Translations under genes and position numbers: made by a program
Notes under the pieces: model-generated
The model's database searches: none
Told to the model about the DNA's origin: nothing
The model's input: the letters and a program-made list of their open reading frames with translations, nothing else
Assembly (NCBI RefSeq): GCF_943181415.1
Contig: NZ_CALPBZ010000001.1
Span: 186,001-250,000, forward strand
Direction of reading: 5' to 3'
DNA from: Microbacterium sp. Marseille-Q6648
GTDB taxonomy: Bacteria > Actinomycetota > Actinomycetes > Actinomycetales > Microbacteriaceae
Length of the DNA: 64,000 nucleotides
Part shown: piece by piece, positions 1 through 8,189 of the stretch
How the letters are laid out: each line of letters begins with the position of its first letter
Numbering within the stretch: the first letter of the stretch is position 1

Positions 1-216
1 CTGCTGTGGGTGAACCTGTCGTCGCAGGTGATCCTCATCGCCACCGCCTACATCGTGGTCGGCGTCGACGAGTCACGCGACCGCGTGCGAACGAAGTTCG
101 GCGCGTCGACGTTCCTGCAGCGCCGCGTGCGCCAGGCCGAGGTCGCCGTTCAGCTCGCCACCGACGAACTGCGCCGGGCGCGAGAGCTCGAAGAAGAGGA
201 GAGGACGCGCGCATGA
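1..216 (+). CDS. YihY/BrkB-type membrane protein, C-terminal end (partial)
   Basis: The reading frame is open from the first base, so the gene begins outside the window; 71 codons plus stop are visible. It starts with the end of a hydrophobic segment (LLWVNLSSQVILIATAYIVVG) followed by a charged tail rich in Glu and Arg. The LLW-NLS-QVIL pattern followed by a charged tail is typical of the last membrane helix of the YihY/virulence factor BrkB family, integral membrane proteins of unknown function. The stop codon overlaps the start of the next gene (ATGA), which suggests translational coupling. The family call rests on a short segment and is moderate. Confidence 0.6.
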   Translation: MLWVNLSSQVILIATAYIVVGVDESRDRVRTKFGASTFLQRRVRQAEVAVQLATDELRRARELEEEERTRA

Positions 217-950
217 CCCACACCCCCGCCTACACGTCCGAGCAGATCCGCATCGCCGAGGCGCCGCTCCTCGCGAACGGCGAACCGCTCATGGCACGCG
301 CCGCAGCGGCCCTGGCGAAGCTCACGCGACAGATCGGCGGCTTCGCCGACGACCCGGATGCCGCCCCGCTGCACCCGCACCCCACCACCCACGCCCGCCA
401 CCTTCTCGTGCTCGCCGGCAGCGGCAACAACGGCGGCGACGCCCTCTACGCCGCCGCGCACCTGGCCGAAGAGGTCGACGTCGACATCCTCGTCGTCGGC
501 GCCCGCGTGCACGAGCGCGGCCTCGCCGCCGCGATGGCAGCAGGGGCCCGCCGCGTCGAGATCCCCGCCGTGCGCGACGCGGTCGAGCCGTACGACCTCG
601 TCCTCGACGGCATCCTCGGCATCGGCACGGGGGCCGACCCGGCCCTGCACGGGAACGCCCGCGAAGCGGTCGAAGCCCTCCTCCCCGCGGTGCGCGAGGG
701 AAAGACGCGCGTCATCGCCGTCGACCTGCCGAGCGGGTTGCACCCCGACACCGGCGAGGCCGGAGATTCGGTGCTTCCGGCGTCCGTCACCGTGACCTTC
801 GGCGCGGTCAAGCCCGGCCTGGTGCGCGGCCGCGGACCCGAGCTGGCCGGCGACATCGTGCTGGTCGACATCGACGTGCTCGACGAACTAGACGGCTTCG
901 AGCCGTCGGAGTGGGCGGACGTCTCACGGATCGTCCGTGCGCCGCGCTGA
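213..950 (+). CDS. nnrE: NAD(P)H-hydrate epimerase (YjeF N-terminal domain)
   Basis: A 245-residue protein starting at the ATG that overlaps the preceding stop codon by 4 bp. It carries the YjeF-N hallmark GSGNNGGDALYAAAHLA near residue 70 and the acidic DLPSGLHPDTGE segment that follows in this family. The enzyme interconverts the R and S forms of hydrated NAD(P)H so that the dehydratase can repair both. In many bacteria the epimerase is fused to the ADP/ATP-dependent dehydratase domain; here only the epimerase half is present, so the dehydratase must be encoded elsewhere if the pathway is complete. An upstream start in the same frame is possible but overlaps the previous gene heavily. Confidence 0.85.
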   Translation: MTHTPAYTSEQIRIAEAPLLANGEPLMARAAAALAKLTRQIGGFADDPDAAPLHPHPTTHARHLLVLAGSGNNGGDALYAAAHLAEEVDVDILVVGARVHERGLAAAMAAGARRVEIPAVRDAVEPYDLVLDGILGIGTGADPALHGNAREAVEALLPAVREGKTRVIAVDLPSGLHPDTGEAGDSVLPASVTVTFGAVKPGLVRGRGPELAGDIVLVDIDVLDELDGFEPSEWADVSRIVRAPR

Positions 951-1046
951 GCCGGGGCGGCCGGTGTTGACCGGGCCGCTCCGTCCCGCGCCGCTCCGAC
1001 GAACGGTCCGGCTCAGTCACGCGCGCCGCGCTGACGAACGGCCGGC

Positions 1047-1781
1047 TCAGTCGCGGGCGTAGCGCTCAACGAAGGTGCGCAGCATGCGCGCGGGGTGCGA
1101 CACCGCCGCCCGGCGCACCGCGGCGAGCGTCAGTTCGAGCTCGTGTGCGGCGAAGTAGCCGTGCGACGCGTACGCGTGGATGCGCGTCGTGATGCCGTCG
1201 ACGTCGAGCTCGGGATGGAACTGCGTGGCATAGACGTTCCGCCCGACCCGGAACATCTGCACCGGGCAGTTCGGCGACGACGTCAGCAGGGTGGCCGAAG
1301 GGGGTAGGTACGAGATCGCCTCTTTGTGCCCGACGAACGCGTCGAAGGTGTCGGGGAACCCGGCCAGCAGCGGATCGTCGCGCCCGGCGTCGGTGAGGGT
1401 GACCGGCACGACGCTGATCGGCTCGCCATGGGTGCGGTCGATGGTCGCGCCGAGGAAGGCGCCGACCGTGCCCACGCCGTAGCAGGCGCCGAGGAACGGC
1501 AGGTCGCGGGCGACCACGCGCTCGAGCAATGTCTGGAACTCGCCCTCGACCCTCTGCTGCACGGGCGACTTCTTCTCGAGCGGATCCGAGGCGTTGAACG
1601 GACCCCCGCCCACGAAGATGCCCGACAGCTCGTCGAGGTCGAACTCCGGCATGGGCCCGGCCTCGAGCCGCACTCGGATGAGGTCGCGCTCGTCGAGCCC
1701 GGTGTAGCGCAGGAAGAGCGCGTACTCCTCGTCGGCGGGAACGTCCTCGGCGCGCGTGGCGAGGAGGACGAACGGCTTCAC
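1047..1781 (-). CDS. class I glutamine amidotransferase-like protein
   Basis: A 244-residue protein from a GTG start. It shows the class I amidotransferase triad: nucleophile Cys100 in GACYGVG, and His189 and Glu191 in QFHPELD. An FVGGG segment near residue 57 fits the oxyanion region. It resembles stand-alone GMP-synthase-like (GuaA N-domain-like) proteins, which hydrolyse glutamine or gamma-glutamyl compounds; the synthase domain is missing and the true substrate is not shown by the sequence. It lies downstream of the rhamnogalacturonan lyase on the same strand, separated from it by a strong terminator hairpin, so it is probably a separate transcription unit. Confidence 0.8.
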   Translation of the reverse strand: MKPFVLLATRAEDVPADEEYALFLRYTGLDERDLIRVRLEAGPMPEFDLDELSGIFVGGGPFNASDPLEKKSPVQQRVEGEFQTLLERVVARDLPFLGACYGVGTVGAFLGATIDRTHGEPISVVPVTLTDAGRDDPLLAGFPDTFDAFVGHKEAISYLPPSATLLTSSPNCPVQMFRVGRNVYATQFHPELDVDGITTRIHAYASHGYFAAHELELTLAAVRRAAVSHPARMLRTFVERYARD

Positions 1782-1848
1782 CCCGCAAGCCTACGGTGCG
1801 CCGCGCAGCCCGGCGCGCAGGGTCGGCCCGGGTGCGAAGCGCAGAAAG

Positions 1849-1888
1849 AGAGCGGATGCCGCGAACCGAGGTCCGCGGCATCCGCTCT
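1849..1888 (-). terminator. Terminator hairpin after the rhamnogalacturonan lyase
   Basis: Perfect 15-bp inverted repeat (arms 1849-1863 and 1874-1888, 10-nt loop). Read on the minus strand it is followed by CTTTCTGC, a weak T-rich tract. Each arm contains the octamer GGATGCCG or its complement CGGCATCC. Its place between two minus-strand genes fits transcription termination of the lyase. Confidence 0.7.
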
Positions 1889-1911
1889 GTGGAGGTGTAA
1901 TCAACGGGGTG

Positions 1912-1931
1912 TGATCAACCCGGGTTGATCA
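1912..1931. repeat. Perfect 20-bp palindrome across a stop codon
   Basis: The sequence TGATCAACCCGGGTTGATCA is a perfect palindrome with no loop. Its last three bases (1929-1931) are the stop codon of the rhamnogalacturonan lyase read on the minus strand. It sits 23 bp from the terminator hairpin at 1849-1888. It could be a protein-binding site or part of a bipartite terminator; the sequence does not decide. Confidence 0.6.
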
Positions 1932-4472
1932 GCCGGTGAAGGCGTGGCTCCAGGTCGTGTCAGCGCCCTCGGCGACCGACACGAACGCCTTCGGAACCGC
2001 CGTGACGGTCACCTCGGCACCCGCATCGACGCTCGTCGCGCCGGCCTTGGCGAGCTCGCCGTCGACGTAGTAGTCGAACCACGGGTCGCCCGGGACGATG
2101 ACGCGGTCGTCGCCGCGCTTGGCGTCCTGGAACTTCGGACCCTTCGGCTCGGCCGGCGTCGTCCACAGCGGCACCTGCGAGAAGTCCATGTCGCTCGCGA
2201 GGTAGTAGCTGGTGTACGACGGCTGGTTGTACGTCGTGTTCTGGCGGGCAACCTCGACGCGGTACTGCAGATCGTGCATCAGGGTCGGGAGCTTGTGCTC
2301 GGTGACCTGGGTGCTGGTGTAGATGCGCAGCGCGTCGGAGTCGGTGGTGCGGACGAGGAGCTCTTCGCGCCAGTCGCCGAAGACATCGGCCACCAGCGAC
2401 GGGTTGCCCTTGGTGTAGTTGTTCGTCCGCGTGCCCTCGGCGGTCAGCATGCGGCCGCGCGTCCAGTCGTCGATGGTCGGCGTCTGGTCGATGCTGCCGT
2501 TGACGATCTGCGTGGTGAGGTCGGCCGCCCACTTGATGGACTGGTTCGTGCCCGGGGTGCGGGTGTCGAGCTGCTCGCCGGTGGCGCTCAGCAGTCCCGA
2601 GCCGTCCGAGCCGCTGGGCATGCTCGCCCAGGTCTCGATGCCGTCGACATCGGGGCGCACGTCGCCGATCATCGCGCGGCCGGTGTCACGACCCGAGTAG
2701 GCGCCGTGGATCACCTCGCCGGTTGCGGCATCCCGCAGCACCGAACCGTAGGGCGCGTACGCGCCGCCCTCGTGCGACGTCCAGATCTCGAGGCCCGGAC
2801 GCGCCGGGTCGATGTCGGTGACGTGCATCGCGTCGCCGTGGCCGAGGCGAACGTCCGCGCCCGGGTCGGCGCTGCCCTCGGGCAGGGTGTCGAACGAGCT
2901 GTACAGCAGGCTGCCGTCGTCGTCGATGGTCGCGGCGCCGTAGACGATCTCGTGCTTGCCGTCCCCGTCGACATCAGCCGCGCTGAGCGAGTGGAAGCCC
3001 TGCGTGGTGATCGTGCCGAACTCGGGGTCGGTGCCGTCGCGGCCGTGCGGGCCGTCGTTGAACGGGTTCGTCATCGGCGCGTGGCCGCTGTCGACGAACC
3101 ACTCCTGCGACAGGCTCTCGCCGTCCCAGTCGTATGCGGCGATGGTCGAGCGCGTGTAGTAGCCGCGAGCGAAGATCGCCGACGGGTTCTTGCCGTCGAG
3201 GTAGGCCACTCCGGCGAGGAAGCGGTCGACGCGGTTGCCCGGTTCGATACGGCTCATCGCGTAGTCGCCCCACAGCAGGCCGTCGTCGCCGCGGCCCGGC
3301 TCGTAGTCGACGGTCTCGAGCTCTTCACCGGTGGCCGAGTCGAACACCGTGAGGTACTCGGGCCCGTCGAGGATGAAGCCCTCGAAGGTCGTCAGGTCGT
3401 TGCGCGAGCTGCGTGCCGGCGCGTACACGTCGATGAAGTAGTCGGCGAGCTCGGCCGCGGACTCCTCGCTCAGCGGATACTCGTGGGCGACCTCGGTGCC
3501 CCACGCCTCTTCGAGGGTCGCGGGCCAGTTGCCGGCGACGACCTCGGGGTGCGCGTGCCAGTCGAGGAACATGTCGATCAGGTGCTCGCGGTAGTCCGCG
3601 GCGCTCAGCCGGTAGTCGTCGTCGTGACCGTAGCCGGCGTCGAGGTCGTCCTGCGGCATCGTGATGTAGCGCTCGTCCGCGACGCTGCCGTCGGCGTTGT
3701 ACGTGATCGACTTCGTGCCGGGCGCGGTCTTGAGCATGGTCTCGGAGCGACCGTCGCCGTCGAAGTCGTAGACCATGAACTGCGTGTAGTGCGCGCCGGC
3801 GCGGATGTTCACACCCAGGTCGAGGCGGTTCAGCAGCGTGCCGTCGAGCCCGTACGTGTCGATGTAGACCGGACCGGTGTAGCCCTTCTGCGAGACGTCC
3901 TTCGAGTTCGACGGATCCCACTTCACGACGAACTCGTACGCGCCGTCGCCGTCCACATCGGCGACCGACGCGTCGTTCGCGGAGTACGTGTAGGCCTCGC
4001 CGGCCGGCGTCACGCCGTCGGCGGGCTTGGTGAGCGGCAGGTCGTAGAAGCCGTCGGCCCAGGGGCTCGCCTCGGCCGAGACCTCGCCGACGATGTCGTC
4101 GTACACCGGAGCGACCGTGTACACCGAGGATGCCGAGCCTGCAGCATCCGCGTAGTTCGTGCTGTCGTCGACGGTGGCGATCCGCTCGCCGTCGCGGAAG
4201 ATCGCGAACGCCGGCCCGCCGACGCCGGAGTCGGTCGCCGGCGCGGTCTCGGAGCCGAGGAGCCGCCAGCTGAGGAAGACCCCGTCGTCGGTCGACACGG
4301 CCACGAGGCCGCGGTCGAGCTGCTCGAGCTGGGGGAGTGAGGCGGAGCCGGGTGCCTGCGGCGGACCCTGCGGCGCAGGGGCGGCTGAGACCGGCTGCGC
4401 CAGCCCCAGGATGAGTACCCCGGCAGCCCCGCCGGCGCACAGCGCCCGCACGGACGTCTGTCTGATGTTCAT
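1929..4472 (-). CDS. Secreted rhamnogalacturonan lyase, PL11 family
   Basis: An 847-residue protein. The start is the ATG at 4472, preceded by AGGAGG; a longer frame exists but lacks a ribosome site. Residues 1-30 form a signal peptide (MNIRQTSVRA, then a hydrophobic core, then QPVSA-A). The mature protein resembles polysaccharide lyase family 11 (YesW/YesX type), which cleaves the rhamnogalacturonan I backbone of pectin by beta-elimination. Repeated calcium-type loops are visible: DVDGDG at residues 172-177, DFDGDG at 236-241 and a later DVDGDGKHEIV, consistent with the family's beta-propeller. The C-terminus is a short beta-rich tail with no sortase motif. Two LacI-type operator-like sites precede the gene, suggesting sugar-responsive control. 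Exact substrate preference is inferred from the family. Confidence 0.86.
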   Translation of the reverse strand: MNIRQTSVRALCAGGAAGVLILGLAQPVSAAPAPQGPPQAPGSASLPQLEQLDRGLVAVSTDDGVFLSWRLLGSETAPATDSGVGGPAFAIFRDGERIATVDDSTNYADAAGSASSVYTVAPVYDDIVGEVSAEASPWADGFYDLPLTKPADGVTPAGEAYTYSANDASVADVDGDGAYEFVVKWDPSNSKDVSQKGYTGPVYIDTYGLDGTLLNRLDLGVNIRAGAHYTQFMVYDFDGDGRSETMLKTAPGTKSITYNADGSVADERYITMPQDDLDAGYGHDDDYRLSAADYREHLIDMFLDWHAHPEVVAGNWPATLEEAWGTEVAHEYPLSEESAAELADYFIDVYAPARSSRNDLTTFEGFILDGPEYLTVFDSATGEELETVDYEPGRGDDGLLWGDYAMSRIEPGNRVDRFLAGVAYLDGKNPSAIFARGYYTRSTIAAYDWDGESLSQEWFVDSGHAPMTNPFNDGPHGRDGTDPEFGTITTQGFHSLSAADVDGDGKHEIVYGAATIDDDGSLLYSSFDTLPEGSADPGADVRLGHGDAMHVTDIDPARPGLEIWTSHEGGAYAPYGSVLRDAATGEVIHGAYSGRDTGRAMIGDVRPDVDGIETWASMPSGSDGSGLLSATGEQLDTRTPGTNQSIKWAADLTTQIVNGSIDQTPTIDDWTRGRMLTAEGTRTNNYTKGNPSLVADVFGDWREELLVRTTDSDALRIYTSTQVTEHKLPTLMHDLQYRVEVARQNTTYNQPSYTSYYLASDMDFSQVPLWTTPAEPKGPKFQDAKRGDDRVIVPGDPWFDYYVDGELAKAGATSVDAGAEVTVTAVPKAFVSVAEGADTTWSHAFTG

Positions 4473-4544
4473 CGTCGAACCCTCCTGTGGACGCACTGCT
4501 TCTGCGTCCTTCGTTGGTGTGGTGCGCGGGTGCGGTCGGCAACA

Positions 4545-4557
4545 GCAAACGCTTTCC
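4545..4557 (-). promoter_or_regulatory. LacI-family operator candidate 1 (lyase promoter region)
   Basis: The segment GCAAACGCTTTCC contains AAACGCTTT, which matches the LacI/GalR family pattern AANCGNTT around a central CG. It lies about 75 bp upstream of the rhamnogalacturonan lyase start codon, a normal place for a repressor of a catabolic gene. No LacI-type regulator gene lies in this window. Confidence 0.6.
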
Positions 4558-4591
4558 CGCAGGGTCGACGGTAACCCCGCGGGCGGGCTGT

Positions 4592-4603
4592 TGACACGTT
4601 TCA
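4592..4603 (-). promoter_or_regulatory. LacI-family operator candidate 2 (lyase promoter region)
   Basis: TGACACGTTTCA has TGA/TCA ends and a central CG, close to the common LacI-family palindrome TGAAACGTTTCA. Its centre is 47 bp from that of candidate 1, so both sites could be bound by one regulator, possibly with looping. Confidence 0.5.
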
Positions 4604-4695
4604 TGAGGGAGTTCTCACGATTTCGGGTCCGGGCTGGGTCGAGGTGGTTCTCGCGTGCGGCTGTCAAGGGCGGCGGCGATGACGGCACCCGGGTC

Positions 4696-4701
4696 TAGGC
4701 T
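4696..4701 (+). promoter_or_regulatory. -10 box TAGGCT, leaderless arrangement
   Basis: TAGGCT ends 6 bp before the ATG at 4708, which places the expected transcription start at the start codon itself. No clear ribosome-binding site precedes this ATG, in keeping with leaderless translation. Confidence 0.55.
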
Positions 4702-4707
4702 CTGGGC

Positions 4708-4941
4708 ATGGCAATCGCACGACTTCACGGAGGCCCGCTCGACGGGCAGGTTCTGCCCCTCGACGACGCCGACCTCGATCGGCTCATCGTCCCCTACAGC
4801 GAGACCCAGGTGGTCTACGAGCGCAAGGGCGCTCCCGAGAACACGGGTGAGGCCGACGGCCCCACCCAGGCGGAGTTCTGGTTCGTCGAGGCGCAGGACG
4901 ACATCGACCCCGACAGCGATTCGGCGCGTGACCGGCGCTGA
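4708..4941 (+). CDS. Small conserved-type protein of unknown function (77 aa)
   Basis: A 77-residue acidic protein beginning MAIARLHGGPLDGQVLPLDD. It has no membrane segment, signal peptide or known catalytic motif. The HGGPLDGQ opening is seen in short uncharacterised actinobacterial proteins, but I cannot name a function. It overlaps the next gene (CYTH protein, GTG at 4928) by 14 bp, so the two are likely co-transcribed and coupled. The start is supported by the -10 box directly in front of it. Confidence 0.7.
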   Translation: MAIARLHGGPLDGQVLPLDDADLDRLIVPYSETQVVYERKGAPENTGEADGPTQAEFWFVEAQDDIDPDSDSARDRR

Positions 4942-5551
4942 GCCCTCGCGCTCGGTCGAGGTCGAGCTGAAGTTCGACGTCGACGAGATCACCGCACTGC
5001 CGGACTGGTCCGCTCTGCCGGGCGTCGTGTCGGTCGGCGTGGGCGAGGTGCGGGAGCTCGATGCCCTCTACCTCGACACCGCCGACCACGCGCTCGCCCG
5101 CGCGGGGTACGCGCTGCGGCGACGCACCGGCGGACCGGACGCGGGCTGGCACATCAAGGGGCCCCGCGACGGCCACGGCCGCGCCGAGACCCAGTGGCCG
5201 CTCACCGGCGACGACACGGTGCCGGATGCCGTGCGTGCTGCGTACGCGGGCGTGACCGAGGCGGACGTGTCGCCGCTCGCCCGCATCCGCAACACGCGCG
5301 TGGCGTACGCGCTCCGCGACGCCGACGGGGGACTGGTGGCGGAGTTCGCCGATGACCGCGTCCAGACACGCGACGAGCGCTCCGGCGCCGAGCGCGGCTG
5401 GCGGGAGTGGGAGGTCGAACTCGGACCCGCCGGCCCGCACGACGACGCCGGACGCGAGACGTTCTTCCGTGCCGTCGCCGCAGCCGTCAGCGCCGTGGGC
5501 GGCCGGCCCGCGGCATCCGCTTCGAAACTGGCCCGCGCGCTCGGGTTCTGA
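4928..5551 (+). CDS. CYTH domain protein (triphosphate-binding tunnel fold)
   Basis: A 207-residue protein from the GTG at 4928, chosen because it places the CYTH signature at the N-terminus: E11-E13-K15 in VEVELKF. Later features of the fold are LYLDT, LRRRTGGPDAGWHIKGPR and a C-terminal SKLARALGF helix. CYTH proteins bind inorganic or organic triphosphates with a metal inside a beta-barrel; members include adenylate cyclases and thiamine- or tripolyphosphatases. Which reaction applies here cannot be told. Many actinobacterial members carry a CHAD domain after CYTH; this one does not. It overlaps the 77-residue protein upstream. Confidence 0.82.
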   Translation: MTGAEPSRSVEVELKFDVDEITALPDWSALPGVVSVGVGEVRELDALYLDTADHALARAGYALRRRTGGPDAGWHIKGPRDGHGRAETQWPLTGDDTVPDAVRAAYAGVTEADVSPLARIRNTRVAYALRDADGGLVAEFADDRVQTRDERSGAERGWREWEVELGPAGPHDDAGRETFFRAVAAAVSAVGGRPAASASKLARALGF

Positions 5552-5554
5552 CCC

Positions 5555-5703
5555 GGGCTGGGGCGGGGCGGGGGCGGGGCCGGGCTGGGGCTCGGGCTGG
5601 GGCTGGGGCTGGGGCTGGGCTCGGGCTCGGGCTGGGGCTGGGGCTGGGGCTGGGGCGGGGCTGGGGCTGGGGGCGCTGGGGACTGGTGGGGGCTGGGGCT
5701 GGC
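5555..5703 (+). repeat. G-rich GGGGCT-type hexamer repeat tract
   Basis: Directly after the CYTH stop codon, about 150 bp consist of degenerate repeats of GGGGCT and variants (GGGGCG, CGGGCT). Nearly every 6 bp there is a run of three to five G on the plus strand, so the tract could form G-quadruplexes in single-stranded DNA or in the 3' end of the CYTH transcript. It is not coding: frames through it translate to GW or Ala/Pro/Arg repeats. Length variation by slippage is likely. Confidence 0.8.
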
Positions 5704-5709
5704 GTCGCT

Positions 5710-5947
5710 GAGCCGTCACGTATGTCCGTCCCGGATGCCGCAACCGCACACGAGTGACGGCTCACAGCCCCGCTCGCCCGACCCCGCCACGCACCGTGCG
5801 CGAGCCGTCACGTGTGTCCGATCCGGATGCTGCAACCGCACACGAGTGACGGCTCACGGTCCCCGCTCACCCGACCCGCCGTGCGCCGGGTGCGAGCCGT
5901 CACGTGTGTCGACCACGCCCACCGCAACCGAACACAAGTGACGGCTC
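5710..5947. repeat. 54-bp palindrome array A (3 units, 92-bp period)
   Basis: Three imperfect palindromes at 5710-5763, 5802-5855 and 5894-5947. Each is exactly 54 bp, with left arm GAGCCGTCACGTRTGTC and right arm ending GTGACGGCTC around a 20-nt loop. The two spacers are both 38 bp. In this array the octamer GGATGCCG falls inside the loop of unit 1, with a variant in unit 2. The array fills the gap between the convergent CYTH and dihydrolipoyl dehydrogenase genes. No T-tract follows the arms. Same family as arrays B, C and D. Confidence 0.9.
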
Positions 5948-5976
5948 AGCATCCGAAACACCCGCCCGACAGACGA

Positions 5977-6011
5977 CGAAGCCCCCGCGACCTGACGGTG
6001 CGGGGGCTTCG
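5977..6011 (-). terminator. Terminator hairpin of the dihydrolipoyl dehydrogenase gene
   Basis: Perfect 12-bp stem (CGAAGCCCCCGC at 5977-5988 and its complement at 6000-6011) with an 11-nt loop, 18 bp after the stop codon of the minus-strand gene. The stem is GC-rich; no strong T-tract follows. Confidence 0.7.
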
Positions 6012-6028
6012 CGGTGCGAGACGGGGTC

Positions 6029-7426
6029 TCACATGTTGATCATGTGTCCGGCGAGGCCGTGGAAGGCTTCCTGCACGGCTTCTGAGAGCGTCGGGTGCGT
6101 GTGGACGTTGCGGGCGGCCTCGAGAGCGGTGAGGTCCCACTTCTGCGCAAGGGTCAGCTCGGGGAGGAGCTCCGAGACGTCGGGGCCGATCATGTGCCCG
6201 CCGAGCAGCTCGAGGTGCTCGCCGTCGGCGATGAGCTTGACGAAGCCGATGGGCTCGCCCAGGCCGTTCGCCTTGCCGTTGGCCGAGAACGGGAACTTCG
6301 CCACCTTGACGTCGTAGCCGGCGTCGCGCGCCTGCTGCTCGGTCAGACCGAACGACGCCACCTGCGGCGAGCAGAACGTCGCGCGCGGCATCATGCGGTA
6401 GTCGCCGAGCGGCATGGTCTCGGCCTTGCCGATGGTCTCGGCGGCCACGACGCCCTGCGCCTCGGCGACGTGCGCGAGCTGCAGCTTGGCGGTGACGTCG
6501 CCGATCGCGTAGATGTGCGGCACGTTGGTGCGCATGTAGTCGTCGATGTCGATCGCGCCGCGCTCGGTCAGCTTCACACCGGTCTTGTCGAGGCCGAAGT
6601 TCTCGACGTTGGGGGCGAAGCCGATCGACATGAGCACCTTGTCGGCGTCGATCGAGCCCTGCGTGCCGTCCTTGGCGGTGTAGGCGACGGTGACCTTGTC
6701 GCCCGCGTCGGTGACCGACTCGACCTTGGTCGACACCAGGATCTCGACGCCCATCTTCTTGTACTGGCGTGCGATCTCTTTCGAGACGTCGGCGTCCTCG
6801 TTCGGCAGTGCGCGGTCGAGGAACTCGATGATCGTGACCTTGACGCCGTAGTTCGACATCACGAAGGCGAACTCCATGCCGATCGCGCCGGCGCCGACCA
6901 CGACGAGCGACGACGGCAGCTCGCGCGTGAGGATCTGCTCCTCATAGGTGACGACGTTCTCGCTGAGCTCGACGCCCGGGAGCAGTCGCACCTTGGAGCC
7001 GGTGGAGATGATCGCGTTGTCGAAGGTGACGCGCTCGGACGAGCCGTCGGCCTTGGCGACGTCGATCGTGTTCGCGTCGACGAACGAGCCGCGGCCCTCG
7101 TACTCGGTCACCTTGTTCTTCTTCATCAAGAAGTGGATGCCCTTGACGTGGGTGTCGGCGACCTTTCGGCTGCGGTCCCACGCGACGCCGTAGTCGAACG
7201 ACACGTCGCCGCCGATGCCGAACAGCTCGGCCTTGTGGTTGAAGGTGTGAGCGAGGTCGGCGTTCTTCAGAAGCGCCTTGGAAGGGATGCACCCGACGTT
7301 CAGGCACACACCGCCCCAGTACTTCTCTTCGATGATCGCGACCGAGAGTCCGAGCTGAGCTGCGCGCACGGCCGCGACGTACCCGCCGGGCCCGGCGCCG
7401 AGGATGGCGACGTCGTAGTGAGGCAT
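6029..7426 (-). CDS. lpdA: Dihydrolipoyl dehydrogenase (E3)
   Basis: A 465-residue FAD protein from the ATG at 7426. It opens with the dinucleotide-binding motif [10 protein letters not shown] (residues 10-19) and has the redox disulfide Cys41/Cys46 in [13 protein letters not shown]. The second nucleotide-binding motif ([10 protein letters not shown]) and the C-terminal catalytic HTHPTLSE are present. It reoxidises dihydrolipoamide in the pyruvate and 2-oxoglutarate dehydrogenase complexes, passing electrons to NAD+. The E1/E2 genes are not nearby, which is usual in actinobacteria, where one E3 serves several complexes. It lies 10 bp downstream of the CopC-type gene on the same strand. Its activity could be linked with the GarA-type FHA regulator at 9145, which in relatives controls 2-oxoglutarate dehydrogenase. 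Confidence 0.95.
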   Translation of the reverse strand: MPHYDVAILGAGPGGYVAAVRAAQLGLSVAIIEEKYWGGVCLNVGCIPSKALLKNADLAHTFNHKAELFGIGGDVSFDYGVAWDRSRKVADTHVKGIHFLMKKNKVTEYEGRGSFVDANTIDVAKADGSSERVTFDNAIISTGSKVRLLPGVELSENVVTYEEQILTRELPSSLVVVGAGAIGMEFAFVMSNYGVKVTIIEFLDRALPNEDADVSKEIARQYKKMGVEILVSTKVESVTDAGDKVTVAYTAKDGTQGSIDADKVLMSIGFAPNVENFGLDKTGVKLTERGAIDIDDYMRTNVPHIYAIGDVTAKLQLAHVAEAQGVVAAETIGKAETMPLGDYRMMPRATFCSPQVASFGLTEQQARDAGYDVKVAKFPFSANGKANGLGEPIGFVKLIADGEHLELLGGHMIGPDVSELLPELTLAQKWDLTALEAARNVHTHPTLSEAVQEAFHGLAGHMINM

Positions 7427-7436
7427 GGTTCCCAGC

Positions 7437-8087
7437 CTATCGGTCGGTGGAGGGATCGGAGGTGCCGGTGTCGCCCCTGCGGGAGCGCGAGACGGCGAGC
7501 CACGCGAGCGCCCCGAGCCCCAGCGCGGCCAGCACGCCCACGATGATCCATGCGGTGGGGTCTGCGGATGCCGGCTCACCCGGAACCGCGGGATCGGGTG
7601 ACGCGGTCGCCTCGATGGTCTCGGTGGGCTCAGCGGTCTCGGTGGGCTCGGGCTCCGCCGTCGTGGTCGGCTCGGCCGTGGGCGCGGGTGCCTCGACGGT
7701 GAACGCGTACTCGCCCGAGATGGGGTGGCCGTCGCTGGAGACCACCTTCCACAGCACCGTCACATCGCCCGCGGGGGAGCCGGCGAGCGGCTGCGTCAGC
7801 ACGTTATCGGCGATGGACGGTTCGCCGTCGGCGAGGCTCTCGCCCGCGGCATCCGTCACCTCGATCTCGGTGGCGCCGGGCTCGGACGAGATCGCCGCGC
7901 TGAAGGTCAGGGTCAGCTCGTCGGGCAGCTCCGTCAGGGCGGCATCGGCGGCCGGGTCGCTTTCCACGAGCTCATCGTGGGCGAAGGCGGGGGATGCCGG
8001 CGCGAGCGCTCCGGCGAGCATCACCGCCCCCGCGATCAGACTCAGCAGCAGGTTTCGGCGACGGGGCGGGGTCTGGGGTGAACGCAC
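7437..8087 (-). CDS. CopC-domain copper resistance-type secreted membrane-anchored protein
   Basis: A 216-residue protein from the GTG at 8087. A signal peptide (residues 1 to about 30, ending PASPAFA) leaves a mature N-terminal His in [14 protein letters not shown], the classical copper-binding start of CopC. The CopC beta-barrel follows ([30 protein letters not shown]). A Pro/Thr/Glu-rich linker then leads to a C-terminal membrane helix ([20 protein letters not shown]) and a positively charged tail. So it is a cell-surface CopC/YcnJ-type protein held in the membrane. It is divergent from the copper-storage gene at 8190, giving a small copper-handling locus. Whether it binds Cu(I), Cu(II) or both is not resolved. 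Confidence 0.82.
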   Translation of the reverse strand: MRSPQTPPRRRNLLLSLIAGAVMLAGALAPASPAFAHDELVESDPAADAALTELPDELTLTFSAAISSEPGATEIEVTDAAGESLADGEPSIADNVLTQPLAGSPAGDVTVLWKVVSSDGHPISGEYAFTVEAPAPTAEPTTTAEPEPTETAEPTETIEATASPDPAVPGEPASADPTAWIIVGVLAALGLGALAWLAVSRSRRGDTGTSDPSTDR

Positions 8088-8132
8088 TCGATCCAGCGTA
8101 CCGGGGGTCTTCCGTCGGGCCGCCCACGCGTC

Positions 8133-8175
8133 TAGCCTGGCCGCAGGCGGGCTACCTGCCCGTCTCACCGACGGG
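8133..8175 (+). promoter_or_regulatory. Promoter and hairpins in front of the copper-storage gene
   Basis: A -10 box TAGCCT (8133-8138) is followed by an inverted repeat GCAGG-N7-CCTGC (8143-8159) at the expected transcription start. A second hairpin, CCCGTC-N5-GACGGG (8159-8175), lies 14 bp before the ATG. The first repeat is a candidate site for a copper-sensing repressor; no such regulator is in the window, so this is inference from position. Confidence 0.4.
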
Positions 8176-8189
8176 AAGCGAGACGCGCA

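Noticed and set aside
954-985. Possible terminator between nnrE and the amidotransferase gene
   Set aside because: The stem (CGGCCGGT/ACCGGGCCG) has a bulge and no T-tract; support is too weak to list.
1944-4340. Long open frame on the + strand opposite the PL11 lyase
   Set aside because: High-GC shadow; the opposite frame has a signal peptide, family motifs and a ribosome site.
5352-5765. Frames encoding Gly-Trp or Ala-Pro repeats in the G-rich tract
   Set aside because: They are translations of the GGGGCT repeat and run out of the CYTH gene in the wrong frame.
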